Source: Microscilla marina ATCC 23134 (GTDB lineage Bacteria > Bacteroidota > Bacteroidia > Cytophagales > Microscillaceae). Taken from it: 64,000 bases of DNA. The stretch covers positions 62,001 to 126,000 of the forward strand of contig NZ_AAWS01000015.1 in the NCBI RefSeq assembly GCF_000169175.1, written 5' to 3'. The position numbers and the translations under genes are program-made. Under the pieces are notes generated by a model, which did not search any database, was not told the origin of the DNA, and saw only the letters and a list, made by a program, of their open reading frames with translations. Shown one piece after another: positions 1-9,160 of this stretch; the stretch's first letter is position 1; the number at the start of each line of letters is the position of its first letter.

Positions 1-125
1 CTGTCAAATTCTTTTTTAATTTCTTTGCCAAATTTTACAAACTCTTTGCGGAGATCTTCAAAGTCGTTTCCAAATAAATCGGAAAACTTCTTTTTATAAT
101 CGTCTTTATTGTGTTTGTTATGCAT
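1..125 (-). CDS. 5' part of an unidentified charged protein (cut by window edge)
   Basis: Only the first 41 codons are present; the gene runs off the left edge. It starts at an ATG (CAT at 123-125) and reads as a lysine- and aspartate-rich, probably helical segment beginning MHNKHNKDDYKKKFSDLFG. No domain can be recognised. It has the same orientation as the PspB-like gene about 180 bases upstream, so the two could belong to one envelope-stress operon, but that rests on position alone. Confidence 0.5.
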   Translation of the reverse strand, partial: MHNKHNKDDYKKKFSDLFGNDFEDLRKEFVKFGKEIKKEFD

Positions 126-304
126 GGTTTTATCGAGGTTAATGGTTAAATGAAAAAGTATATAATTGGCTATACAATATAAAAGCCAAAACTTTTTTAC
201 TGCCTTTATGACTTTTTGTGAGATTTATTAGTTGAAAATATCGATAAAATCAAGAGAAATGCTTAGTAAGTCAGTCAAATTGGCAGTAATATTTGCAGAT
301 ACCA

Positions 305-610
305 TTATCCTTGTTTTAGTGCATCGGCCAGTTTACGTACCTTATCTTCTACCTCTTTGGCATCTTCGCTTACTTTTATCTGAAGCAACTCCTTGTCCAG
401 TCCGGTAATAATCGACTCAAGGTTTTCTACCCTGTTTTTAAGGTTCTCATTTTCATTCATTACATGTGACAACATCTTTCTTTCCTCGCCACTTAGTTGA
501 TCGCCCGCCTTTAGCTTTTGAGCGCGGTAAAAATAATGCCCGGCAATGGCAGTGATAGGAACAAGAAAAACCATTACTTCGGGGCGGAAAATAGCACTAA
601 TCAAATCCAT
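305..610 (-). CDS. PspB-like small membrane protein
   Basis: This 101-residue protein has one N-terminal hydrophobic segment (about residues 3-22, IFRPEVMVFLVPITAIAGHY). A basic stretch follows, then a charged helix with the pattern LSGEERKMLSHV...LKNRVENLESII. That order and the heptad-like helix resemble PspB of the phage shock response, whose helix reads LSQSEQQRLAQL...RERIQALESIL; PspB partners PspC at the inner membrane. An upstream ATG at 685 would add 25 residues, but the transmembrane start fits the ATG at 610. The PspB assignment is by remembered motif similarity only. A generic membrane-anchored coiled-coil protein is the alternative. Confidence 0.6.
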   Translation of the reverse strand: MDLISAIFRPEVMVFLVPITAIAGHYFYRAQKLKAGDQLSGEERKMLSHVMNENENLKNRVENLESIITGLDKELLQIKVSEDAKEVEDKVRKLADALKQG

Positions 611-720
611 AATATTTTGAGCTAAAGTTATATGAGTTATTAAATTTAAAAGGTAGCTGGTATAACCAAATACCTTTTTACACAAAGTTACGAAAAAAAA
701 GAATGATTGTTTAAAAAAAA

Positions 721-2154
721 TTAAACTTGTACGCCTATTACCAATACATCGTCGGTTTGTTCATTGCTTCCCTTCCAACTGGTAAACTCTTGTTGCAGCA
801 GGTTTTTTTGTTTACTAAATGGAAAGTGACTGATGGAAAGTAGGAACCTTCGGAAACGACTTCGTAAATATTTTTTGTTATCACTACCCCCAAACTGATC
901 TTGAAAACCATCAGAAAACAAATAAAATATGGTGTCGGGGTGTAATGTGATTGTGTGGCTCTCATATACTTTGACAGTATTGTATTGATTGCTGCCTATG
1001 GGATATTTACTTCCTTTGACTTGATGTATTTCTCCTTGGCTAATGTACCACATGGGTGATTTGGCACCAGCAAAGTAGGCTTGTTGTTGGGTTTCGTTTA
1101 CTACCAATACTGCCATGTCCATGCCATCATTGATGCCTTCACCTTTGTCTTTTTTTTGCAAGGTAGCCACCACCTTTTGATCTAGTTCTTGCAAAATCTG
1201 ATTGGGTGCAGTAATTTTTCGCTCATTGACTATCTCATCCAGCAAAGCATTGCCCATAATAGTCATAAAAGCTCCAGGAATACCATGTCCGGTGCAATCT
1301 GCCCCAATGAGTACTTTCATCGAGTCGCCCCGTAAACTGGTCAGGCTAGAGTGCCAGAAAAAATCACCTGAAACTATATCACGGGGTTCAAATAGTACAA
1401 AACCCTGGCGAAACTTTTCAATCAAATCTTTGGAGTCTCCCAATACCGCCCGTTGAATTCGTTTGGCGTATTCTATACTATGGGTAATTTCTTGCAGGGC
1501 TTCCGACAAATAATTGGACTGGGTTTGAATTTCTTCGTTTTTTTCTGAGATTTTTATATTAGCGGCCTTCAGTTGAAGAGCAAAGCGTTCTTTGGCTTGT
1601 TCATATATTACAAATATGACCAACAAGTAGCTAAATAAGCCAGTGAAAGCAAAAAAACCGTATACATTGCGTGCCTCTGCGTGGTATTTTGCGGTAAAGG
1701 TAATGCCATACAAACCCACCAAAAAGAACTCTATAATAAATGCCAGCGCTACAACTGCCCAGGCAAAGGCAGAGTTTTTATTGGCATACATCAAAGCTGC
1801 TACTGTAGGCAGTATAAGCCAGGCAATAGAGGGGGAGTCAATGCCACCCGTATCAATAATACTGATCACACTGATGATAAATAGGTTGGCGGCAAATAGG
1901 TTACCAGTAAGGATAAGCCTGCCAGTAGACCTAAAAAGAAATAGTATAGTTACAAAAAATATGGACGTAATAATCAGCGTATCTACCAGGTCGCGCAAGC
2001 ATATAGACATGGCCACAAAAAGGTAGATCATTGAAAAGAACAGGGTAATCCAGATAGAGTAAATTACCAGGCCTGCCTTTCGGTAATCTTCACTCTGGGG
2101 AGAAATATTTGGAGGTATAAACCATTTTATAAAATCTTTGATGGCATTTTGCAT
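721..2154 (-). CDS. Membrane-bound SpoIIE/PP2C-type serine phosphatase
   Basis: A 477-residue protein. The first ~195 residues carry about six hydrophobic segments (for example IWITLFFSMIYLFVAMSICL and LFSYLLVIFVIYE). A short coiled coil follows (about 195-230), then a SpoIIE-type phosphatase domain to the C terminus. Metal-binding motifs are intact: VSGDFFWH, GADCTGHGIPGAFM, NDGMDMAV, SDGFQDQFGG and TDDVLVIGV. Such proteins usually dephosphorylate anti-sigma-factor antagonists or other phosphoserine proteins in response to a membrane signal; no partner is visible here. It lies about 110 bases upstream of the PspB-like gene on the same strand, and its far side faces a long gene-free region. 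The ligand of the membrane part is unknown. Confidence 0.85.
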   Translation of the reverse strand: MQNAIKDFIKWFIPPNISPQSEDYRKAGLVIYSIWITLFFSMIYLFVAMSICLRDLVDTLIITSIFFVTILFLFRSTGRLILTGNLFAANLFIISVISIIDTGGIDSPSIAWLILPTVAALMYANKNSAFAWAVVALAFIIEFFLVGLYGITFTAKYHAEARNVYGFFAFTGLFSYLLVIFVIYEQAKERFALQLKAANIKISEKNEEIQTQSNYLSEALQEITHSIEYAKRIQRAVLGDSKDLIEKFRQGFVLFEPRDIVSGDFFWHSSLTSLRGDSMKVLIGADCTGHGIPGAFMTIMGNALLDEIVNERKITAPNQILQELDQKVVATLQKKDKGEGINDGMDMAVLVVNETQQQAYFAGAKSPMWYISQGEIHQVKGSKYPIGSNQYNTVKVYESHTITLHPDTIFYLFSDGFQDQFGGSDNKKYLRSRFRRFLLSISHFPFSKQKNLLQQEFTSWKGSNEQTDDVLVIGVQV

Positions 2155-2720
2155 CTGTATATTAACTTTAAATCAGCAGAAAAACTGTAAGAGGGGTGTT
2201 TTGTAATACAAAATATTAAGCTTTGTGATTTGCTCAAAATAATGCGAATACATTATTGTTTGTAATTACTTGCTGAGTGTATATTTGTTACGTGAAAACA
2301 AATAATATATCAGTGAATCGTTCTGCTTCCTACCTAAAACTATCATCACTGTGTACATTTAACTGGTACAAACTTTTACTTACAAGCCATTACAGGTCAA
2401 TTATTTAGCAATAAAAGTACTTGATTAATCTATAACATCAACTACAAAATTACAAGGAATCCTACATGGGTAACAACCCTTATTAATTTACTTTTTTTGA
2501 GCAAGTAAGTATGCTTACTTTTGTAAACGCAGCAAAGTGGTAAAAACGATCACTACTATTGCTTCCAATCAGCAAAAAAAATATTCTATTTGCTATTATT
2601 TAAACATTTTTTATACGAAAGATATTTTCTTTCATTTTATTCTCTGCTAACGGAACAACCGACATTTTTATAAATGTGCAACTGTAATTATACCAGACTT
2701 AGTTGTTGAATAATAAACAG

Positions 2721-2752
2721 CCAATCGATATGGGAGTTCGATTGGTTTTTTT
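2721..2752 (+). terminator. Intrinsic terminator 1 of gene-free region
   Basis: An 8-bp perfect stem, CCAATCGA/TCGATTGG, with a 9-base loop is followed by seven T residues. No gene ends nearby, so a short non-coding transcript from the left is implied. Confidence 0.65.
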
Positions 2753-3071
2753 ATGCGTTTAACTTTTCTATTGATGCTCGCCAGGGCAATTATATTAAAA
2801 ACACACTGAATTATTGTAGCGGATAATGGATTGATTTTAAGTGTGTTAGCTTCTTTATAGAATGTTATAATTATTTTTTTGTTTTTTTTGTCCGTTGCTC
2901 AATACCAATAAGGGTATAAGTACATATATGATATTTTTGAAAAGCAAGTTGTTATCAACAAACCCTGTAGCCATAACTAAGTCAGTTATTGATACAAGGT
3001 TTTAGTTGTTTAATAAAAAGATTTGACTTTCAACCATTATCATTTGTAATGTTTATGAAAAATAGGTGATC

Positions 3072-3107
3072 GAAAAAAGCGCTCAGATTGGGGGCTTTTT
3101 TCTTTTT
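3072..3107 (+). terminator. Intrinsic terminator 2 of gene-free region
   Basis: The 9-bp stem GAAAAAAGC/GCTTTTTTC can be extended inside by a CTC/GGG helix after one mismatch, and is followed by a T-rich tail. It could act on both strands. No gene lies immediately upstream. Confidence 0.65.
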
Positions 3108-3348
3108 ATGCGTCCTATAAAAAAGGGTTACATAAAAAAACTACCGATGTTTTTTTGTTTTATCTTACAGATATTGGGCTTTTAGTTTTTTTTAAGAAAT
3201 TTGTAGAACATTTTAAATGATAAAAAGGTATATATAGGTAAGTTTTAGTTTTAAAAAAAATGAAGTTTCAAACTTCAATATATTTGCTACAATTATTATG
3301 GTAAATATATAATGTGTAGTTTTTTTTAAAGTAGTTTTTAGATTTGGT

Positions 3349-3383
3349 GAAAAAGGAGCTCGTTACAGTTCCTTTTTCTTTTT
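3349..3383 (+). terminator. Intrinsic terminator 3 of gene-free region
   Basis: A 12-bp stem beginning GAAAAAGGAGCT (one G-U pair, 6-base loop) is followed by a T-rich tail. It lies about 195 bases before the WG-repeat gene and cannot belong to that gene. Confidence 0.65.
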
Positions 3384-3576
3384 ACTACCCTCTCTTTTAC
3401 ACCTCAGGCATCACTTAATAGTTTTTATAATTACTTACCACCACCATTCTTTTATTTTAATCGGGCAAACAAACGGGTGAAAATAAAACTCAACTAAATT
3501 GTACACTATGCTATAGTGGTACAGAACTTGATTTTACGAATAATATTTGACGCTTGCTTCAATAAATAAAAACAAC

Positions 3577-4338
3577 ATGACGACCAATTACGACCAGGAG
3601 ATAAAGCAGCTAAAAAAACATTTGAGGGAAAATTATGACTTATTATACCGTTGGCAACTCAAGTTAATCTTAGCACATACTCCACAAGAACTTAAACAAT
3701 ACCGACAACACATTCGCCAAATCAAGCGCGAAGTTGCCAATAATGAAGAGCAACTTGCCCTCATTCTGAGCGAAAAAAATAACCGACTCATGGCAGTCAG
3801 CATTACCGAACGCACTGCCCCCAATAGCATCAGTAACTTACGTTTTTTGGGCATTATAGGTATCCTTTCTATGATTCTTCTCTTTTTGTATAATAAGCCC
3901 AATCTTTTTTTGTTTGATCGTGGCTCCAGCCAAACTACTGAAACTGGTTTGCAGAATATTAAAAGTAAGTATGACTGGGTAAGCCCTTACCGCGATGGAT
4001 TGGCCAAAGTAAGAAAAGGGCATCTGTTTGGGTTTATTGACAAACACGGTAAAGTAGTTATTCCGATTAAATATGAAGATGCGTGGGACTTTAGAAATAA
4101 CCTGACAAGAGTACAACTAGAAGGTAGGTATGGGTTTATTGACACTTCGGGAAAGATAATTATCCCTATCAAGTACGATAAGGTTTTTGATTTTAATGAC
4201 CACGGCCTGGCACAAGCAAAAATTGGCACTGCTTGGTTTTATATCAACAAACTGGGTAAGTGTGTAAAAAATTGTCCCAGAAAGAAAGCAAAGCCTAAAC
4301 AAGAAAACTTAGCTGGGGTTGCTGACAGTAGTAAATAA
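3577..4338 (+). CDS. WG-repeat protein with N-terminal coiled coil and one membrane segment
   Basis: A 253-residue protein. An N-terminal helical region (about residues 4-70, rich in Glu, Gln and Arg) resembles the small coiled-coil modules placed before effector domains in many bacterial signalling proteins. One hydrophobic segment follows (about 88-106, FLGIIGILSMILLFLY). The C-terminal half holds WG repeats: WVSPYRDGLAKVRKGHLFGFIDKHGKVVIPIKYE, then a second GFIDTSGKIIIPIKYD unit and a third degenerate one. WG repeats are thought to bind proteins or peptidoglycan; the role is not known. ATG 3577 is preferred to the upstream TTG at 3547. A hairpin at 4396-4434 follows. Confidence 0.8.
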   Translation: MTTNYDQEIKQLKKHLRENYDLLYRWQLKLILAHTPQELKQYRQHIRQIKREVANNEEQLALILSEKNNRLMAVSITERTAPNSISNLRFLGIIGILSMILLFLYNKPNLFLFDRGSSQTTETGLQNIKSKYDWVSPYRDGLAKVRKGHLFGFIDKHGKVVIPIKYEDAWDFRNNLTRVQLEGRYGFIDTSGKIIIPIKYDKVFDFNDHGLAQAKIGTAWFYINKLGKCVKNCPRKKAKPKQENLAGVADSSK

Positions 4339-4395
4339 GCACTGATGCACTTCTGAAATAGTAACAACAAACTCCGTTTTACTTACACAATAAAC

Positions 4396-4434
4396 AAGCA
4401 TTCATACTATTTTTTATAATAGCATGAATGCTTT
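4396..4434 (+). terminator. Hairpin terminator after WG-repeat gene
   Basis: The stem AAGCATTCAT/ATGAATGCTT is followed by TTT and lies about 60 bases after the WG-repeat stop codon. Confidence 0.55.
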
Positions 4435-4450
4435 TGCCATGAAATAGGTT

Positions 4451-4578
4451 CTTTACACCATTCAACCCTCCGCCCTGGGCTGTGGCTTCACAGCCCGATC
4501 AATGCCTCGAACTACGTAAGCTTGATAGTGTGTGGAGATTTCTCATCTTTTATTAGGTACTTTACACCATTCAACCCT
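4451..4578. repeat. 19-bp direct repeat between WG-repeat gene and porX
   Basis: CTTTACACCATTCAACCCT occurs at 4451-4469 and again at 4560-4578; the second copy overlaps the last codons of porX. A shorter version (CCATTCAACCCTA) occurs just after the phosphatase gene that ends at 36616. Its function is unknown. Confidence 0.7.
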
Positions 4579-6127
4579 TAGGGTCTAACAATACATAAGG
4601 AATAATCACTTCTTCGAGCGACACCCCTCCGTGCTGAAAAGTATCTTTGTAGTAACTTACATAATAGTTAAAGTTGTTGGGGTAGGCAAAAAAGTAATCT
4701 TCCAGGGCAAACACATAAGTAGTAGATACATTGAGTTTGGGTAAGAAAAACTTTTCTGGTTTACGTGCCACCAAAACATCGTCATCGTCAAAGCTGAGGT
4801 TTTTACCTTGTTTATAACGCAAGTTAGTATTTACATTACGGTCTCCTACTATTTTGAAAGGCTTACGTACCCTTATGGTACCATGGTCGGTAGTAAGCAC
4901 TACTTTGACCTTTTCTTCAGAAAGTTTTTTGAGTAAATCGAACAAAGGAGAGTATAAAAACCACGACTTGGTGAGTGAGCGGTAGGCGGCTTCATCGGGC
5001 ATAAGCTCACGCATCATGTTCATATCAGTGCGCGAATGAGAAAGCATATCTACAAAGTTAAATACGACGGCGTTTAACTGGTTGCCCATTAAGTTATGCA
5101 CAGTGTCTACCAGACTTCGGCCTTGGCTTTGGGTAATAATCTTGTTATAAGAATATTTTATATCCAGCCTGTAGCGTTGAAGTTGACGCTCAAGAAAGTC
5201 GGCCTCGTGTAAATTTTTACCTCCTTCTTCGTTTTCTTCTACCCATAAGTCTTTATGAAATTTTGCCATTTCGTTGGGCAGCAAGCCCGAAAAAATAGCG
5301 TTTCTGGCGTAAGCCGTAGTAGTAGGCAAAATAGAGTAATAGGCAGACTCTTCAGCTACCTTATAATATTCATTGATTTCCGACTCTATAATTTTCCACT
5401 GATCGTAACGCAAATTATCAATTACAATAAAGAAGACTGGTTCTTCATCGTTCAATAAGGGAAAAACCTTTTCTTTCATGAGTTCGTGCGACAACATAGG
5501 GCGTTCAATATTTTTGTCGTTCAACCAGTCCTCATAGTTTTCCATGATAAACCTCACAAAGTTGGTATTGGCTTCGCTTTTTTGCATTTCCAGCACCTCA
5601 GCCATACTTTTGTGCTCGGTGTTCTCTATCTCCAACTCCCAGTATACCAGCTTTTTATAAATATCTACCCATTCTTCATGGTCAATATCATCGGTATAGG
5701 CCATACTAATATTGCGGAAGTCTTGCTGATAGCTCATATTAGTCTTCTCAGTGATCAAACGCTTGTTTTCCAAAATCTTTTTGACGGATAACAATATTTG
5801 ATTAGGGTTGAGTGGTTTAATCAAGTAGTCATCTATTTTAGACCCAATAGCTTCCTCCATAATGTGTTCTTCTTCGCTCTTGGTAATCATGACTACTGGT
5901 ACATTGGGTTTCTCTGATTTGATTTGGGCAAGTACCTCCAGCCCGGAAATGCCTGGCATATTTTCATCAAGAAAAATGACATCAAAATTTTCTTCTTGAA
6001 ACTTGTCTAGGGCATCAGCACCACTGTTTACAGGAGTAATATCATAGCCTTTTTTATCTAAAAACATGATGTGAGGCTTGAGCATATCGATTTCATCATC
6101 GGCCCATAAAATAGAATATCTTTGCAT
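4571..6127 (-). CDS. porX: PorX: response regulator with PglZ/alkaline phosphatase-like output domain
   Basis: PorX is the response regulator that, with the sensor PorY, controls expression and function of the type IX secretion system. This 518-residue protein has an N-terminal receiver domain (residues ~3-120) with acidic pocket D10/D11, phospho-acceptor D54 (VIFLDENMP), T82 and K104. A PglZ-type alkaline-phosphatase-superfamily domain follows, with D237 (IVIDNLRYD), the TTT motif around 269-271 supplying the nucleophile position, and TTDHG farther on. The length equals that of known PorX proteins. The gene stands alone; porD is about 37 kb away. Domain order and length make the call secure. 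Confidence 0.93.
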   Translation of the reverse strand: MQRYSILWADDEIDMLKPHIMFLDKKGYDITPVNSGADALDKFQEENFDVIFLDENMPGISGLEVLAQIKSEKPNVPVVMITKSEEEHIMEEAIGSKIDDYLIKPLNPNQILLSVKKILENKRLITEKTNMSYQQDFRNISMAYTDDIDHEEWVDIYKKLVYWELEIENTEHKSMAEVLEMQKSEANTNFVRFIMENYEDWLNDKNIERPMLSHELMKEKVFPLLNDEEPVFFIVIDNLRYDQWKIIESEINEYYKVAEESAYYSILPTTTAYARNAIFSGLLPNEMAKFHKDLWVEENEEGGKNLHEADFLERQLQRYRLDIKYSYNKIITQSQGRSLVDTVHNLMGNQLNAVVFNFVDMLSHSRTDMNMMRELMPDEAAYRSLTKSWFLYSPLFDLLKKLSEEKVKVVLTTDHGTIRVRKPFKIVGDRNVNTNLRYKQGKNLSFDDDDVLVARKPEKFFLPKLNVSTTYVFALEDYFFAYPNNFNYYVSYYKDTFQHGGVSLEEVIIPYVLLDPKG

Positions 6128-6479
6128 ATACTTTATTAGTTAAATTTTTTGTCTTTCGAGATTACTTAAGTTTTATTATCTGGTATGTTGCAACAAGCAT
6201 ATATTGTTTAAGAATGACAAGAAGAACACGTGCCTTGTTATAAATTATTAGAAATAGTTCTACATTTGTAGAGGTTTAGGTTGTTGGTTAATGTTAGAGG
6301 TAACAAGTGTACTATTCTAGCTTTTAAGTAGGGACAGAATAACGCTTTATCTAGAGTACTAGATGATTTGTAGGTTGTTTTATATTGTACTTGAATTTCA
6401 AATTGATCAGCGTTTGCTTACCATTCCAATACCTATCAGGATCGGTACTACGTGGTACTTCTAACTGTCAAATTTGTAA

Positions 6480-6653
6480 ACAACTGAAAATAAGCACTTT
6501 AAAAACTTGATGGCTCCCTATGAACCGAATCTACAGCAGCTTGCTGTGATGAGCTCAACGGAGTTAAACAGGGAATAGCACCGATATTCATCGGTATCTA
6601 AGGACTTGCGACTTGTTGCTTAAAGCTTGCCCCTGTTGGTGCTTCTAACTACC
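6480..6653 (+). repeat. Modular dispersed repeat, copy a
   Basis: This holds the block GAATCTACAGCAGCTTGCTG (extending to 6573) that is shared almost exactly with 23336-23387 and, inverted, 34237-34288. It is followed by a second block (GGACTTGCGACTTGTTGCTT) shared with 23171-23280, 43171-43209 and 51376-51425. The surrounding intergenic region 6128-6748 holds nothing else recognisable besides the porX promoter area. Confidence 0.75.
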
Positions 6654-6748
6654 AAGCTACCTTTCATACATTTCAACCGACGAAATTGTTAAGATTTTCT
6701 TTTCAAAACCTTCCCAATTTCATTTTATTCACACTTTTAATCTCCTGC

Positions 6749-7972
6749 ATGCTTTTGAACAAAAAAAAGATAATCAACGACCCGGTATATGGTTTTGTTA
6801 AGATACCTTCTGACCTTGTTTTTGACTTGATTGAGCACCCTTTTTTCCAGCGATTACGACGAATTCAACAGCTGGGTTTGTCAGGCTATGTCTATCCAGG
6901 AGCCTTACACACCCGGTTTCACCATGCGTTGGGTGCCATGCATTTGATGGGTTTAGCACTTGATAACTTGCGTAACAAAGGGCACGAAATATCTAATCAG
7001 GAGCTTGAAGCTTCCCAAATTGCTATTCTTTTGCATGACATTGGGCATGGTCCTATGTCGCACGGTTTAGAACATATACTAACCAGTACTTCTCATGAGC
7101 AGATTTCGTTGCTTTTTATGGAGCAATTAAATAAAGAGTTTGGCGGAGCCTTAGAAATGGCAGTGAGTATTTTTAAAGATACTTATCCTCGAAAGTTCTT
7201 TCATCAATTGGTTTCCAGTCAGTTAGATGTTGATCGGCTGGATTATCTTCAGAGAGATTGTTTTTTTACGGGAGTATCGGAGGGAACCATTGGGGCAGAC
7301 CGGATCATTAAAATGCTCAATGTGCATGAAGATGAGTTGGTGGTAGAAGAAAAAGGCATTTATAGCATTGAGAACTTCTTGACAGCACGCCGTTTGATGT
7401 ATTGGCAGGTGTATTTGCATAAGACCAATATCAGTGCAGAACAAATGTTGGTACAGTTGGTGAACCGAATCAAGCACTTGATACAAAAAGATAAAAAAGT
7501 AATTGCCTCCCCTAATTTATTACTACTTTTGCAAAATTCTGTTGGGATCAACGAGTTTAGAAAACAGCCAGCGCTTTTGCAGGCTTTTGCCAACCTTGAT
7601 GATATTGATATTTGGTCATCTGTCAAACAATGGTCTACTTGCAAGGATAAGGTATTATCAACAATTAGTAGAATGTTATTGGACAGAAAATTATTTCAAG
7701 TAACTTTGTCGTCCGAAAAATATGATTCCGCAGCTATTGACAAGAAGCGGGAGGCAATCGCAAAACATTATCAAATTTCCAATAAACAAGCAAAATACTT
7801 TGTAGTAAAAGGTTCTACTGCAAATGAAGCTTATCTAAGTAAAGGTGATAATATAAACATTATTACCAAACAGGGTAAAGTGGCTGACATAGCTCAAGCC
7901 TCTGATTTGCCAAATATTAAAGCTTTGCGTAAGATTGTAAAAAAATATTATGTTTGTTGGGCGAGATGCTAA
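6749..7972 (+). CDS. HD-domain phosphohydrolase (dGTPase/YdhJ-like)
   Basis: A 407-residue HD-superfamily hydrolase. The metal-binding motifs RFHHALG and ILLHDIGHGPMSH lie in the first quarter (about residues 50-100), and SQLDVDRLDYLQRD follows near residue 165. These proteins hydrolyse phosphate esters, often of nucleotides; the true substrate is not known. The gene sits 61 bases before lpxD on the same strand, and an HD-lpxD order is common in Bacteroidota, which suggests co-transcription. ATG 6749 fits the family start (MLLNKKKIINDPVYGF); an upstream TTG would add a hydrophobic stretch unlike the family. Confidence 0.88.
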   Translation: MLLNKKKIINDPVYGFVKIPSDLVFDLIEHPFFQRLRRIQQLGLSGYVYPGALHTRFHHALGAMHLMGLALDNLRNKGHEISNQELEASQIAILLHDIGHGPMSHGLEHILTSTSHEQISLLFMEQLNKEFGGALEMAVSIFKDTYPRKFFHQLVSSQLDVDRLDYLQRDCFFTGVSEGTIGADRIIKMLNVHEDELVVEEKGIYSIENFLTARRLMYWQVYLHKTNISAEQMLVQLVNRIKHLIQKDKKVIASPNLLLLLQNSVGINEFRKQPALLQAFANLDDIDIWSSVKQWSTCKDKVLSTISRMLLDRKLFQVTLSSEKYDSAAIDKKREAIAKHYQISNKQAKYFVVKGSTANEAYLSKGDNINIITKQGKVADIAQASDLPNIKALRKIVKKYYVCWARC

Positions 7973-8018
7973 AACATTAGAAATACATTTTAAAATGTAG
8001 AATTCATTTAGATAAATT

Positions 8019-8026
8019 TATATTTG
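8019..8026 (+). promoter_or_regulatory. Possible -7 promoter box before lpxD
   Basis: TATATTTG matches the Bacteroidota TAnnTTTG box and ends 7 bases before the lpxD ATG. No -33 TTG is seen at the usual distance, so this is a weak candidate for a near-leaderless start. Confidence 0.3.
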
Positions 8027-8033
8027 GCTTTTG

Positions 8034-9158
8034 ATGAAGTTCACAATAAAACAAATCGCTATTGTTGTTGGTGGTGAAGTTCAAGGAAATGAATCCCTTG
8101 AAATTCATGATGTGATAGAAATTGATAAACAACCCCCTGGCTCAGGATTTATTTCGTTTTTGGCCAACGAAAAATACGAAAACTTTATTTACACCACATC
8201 TGCAGATGCAGTGATTGTAAATGAAGATTTCTCCCCTAAAAAAGAAATCGATACCACACTCATCAAAGTAAAAGATCCCTACTCCGCTTTTACTGCTTTG
8301 CTCGAACAATACGATAAAATGGTGAAACTCAACAAAAGAGGGGTAGAGTCACCTTGTTTTATTGGGACAGAAGGGGTAAGCGATTGTGAAAACATCTATA
8401 TTGGAGCCTTTGCCTATATTGGTAAAAACTGCAAGATTGGCAAAAATGTAAAAATATATCCACATAGCTACATAGGTGACAATGTACAAATAGGTGACGA
8501 AACCATATTGTATGCAGGGGCCAAAGTATATGACAACGCTGTCATAGGCAAGGCTTGTACCATTCACGCGGGAGCTGTGATAGGCAGCGATGGTTTTGGC
8601 TTTGCTCCTCAACAAGACGGCTCTTACAAAACCATTCCTCAACTGGGCAATGTCGTTGTAGAAGACTACGTAAGTGTAGGCTCTAACACTACGATTGACC
8701 GTGCCACACTAAGATCGGGCAGTACTGTGATAAGGCAAGGCGCCAAACTTGATAACCTGATTCAGATAGGGCATAATGTAGAGATAGGAGAAAATACGGT
8801 AGTTGCTGCTCAGGCAGGCATATCGGGCTCTTCTAAAATTGGTAAAAATTGTGCCATTGGTGGTCAGGTAGGACTTGCCGGGCATATCATCATTCCTGAC
8901 AATACCCAAGTAGGGGCACAGTCGGGCATTAATAGCAGTATTAAGAAAAAAGGAACCAAGATTCAAGGCTATCCAGCCTTTGACTACAACGGATTTATGA
9001 AGTCATCTGTGGTGTTCCGCAAACTCCCCGATTTGCAAAAAAGAGTTGATCAGCTTGAGAAAAATGGGATCAGCCCAGAAGCAAACTCAGAACTTGACAA
9101 CCTCAAGAAAATAGTAAAAGAACTAGAAGAAAAAATTCTAAATATGCTTTCCTCTTAA
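8034..9158 (+). CDS. lpxD: UDP-3-O-(3-hydroxyacyl)glucosamine N-acyltransferase LpxD
   Basis: LpxD adds the N-linked hydroxyacyl chain in the third step of lipid A synthesis in the cytoplasm. The 374-residue protein has the N-terminal LpxD uridine-binding domain (about 1-95). A left-handed beta-helix of hexapeptide repeats follows (about 100-325), including IGSDGFGFAPQQDG and the LIQIGHNVEIGENT segment that carries the catalytic His. A C-terminal coiled coil (about 335-374) ends the protein. The ATG at 8034 directly follows a TTG. Its stop is two bases before lpxC-fabZ, so the genes are clearly an operon. Confidence 0.96.
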   Translation: MKFTIKQIAIVVGGEVQGNESLEIHDVIEIDKQPPGSGFISFLANEKYENFIYTTSADAVIVNEDFSPKKEIDTTLIKVKDPYSAFTALLEQYDKMVKLNKRGVESPCFIGTEGVSDCENIYIGAFAYIGKNCKIGKNVKIYPHSYIGDNVQIGDETILYAGAKVYDNAVIGKACTIHAGAVIGSDGFGFAPQQDGSYKTIPQLGNVVVEDYVSVGSNTTIDRATLRSGSTVIRQGAKLDNLIQIGHNVEIGENTVVAAQAGISGSSKIGKNCAIGGQVGLAGHIIIPDNTQVGAQSGINSSIKKKGTKIQGYPAFDYNGFMKSSVVFRKLPDLQKRVDQLEKNGISPEANSELDNLKKIVKELEEKILNMLSS

Positions 9159-9160
9159 TT

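Larger units (their letters stand above)
2155..3576. other. AT-rich gene-free region with three terminators
   Basis: No ORF longer than about 25 codons is credible in this 1.4-kb stretch. It lies between divergent genes, so it holds the promoters of both. It contains three strong hairpin-plus-T-run structures spaced about 350 and 280 bases apart (listed separately) and many homopolymer runs. One 25-codon ORF (2928-3005, beginning MIFLKSKLLSTNP) lies just before the second terminator, but nothing else supports it. The terminators imply short transcripts with no visible protein product. Confidence 0.6.

Noticed and set aside
2928-3005. 25-codon ORF as a ribosomally made peptide precursor
   Set aside because: No modification genes nearby, no leader motif, and too short to separate from chance.
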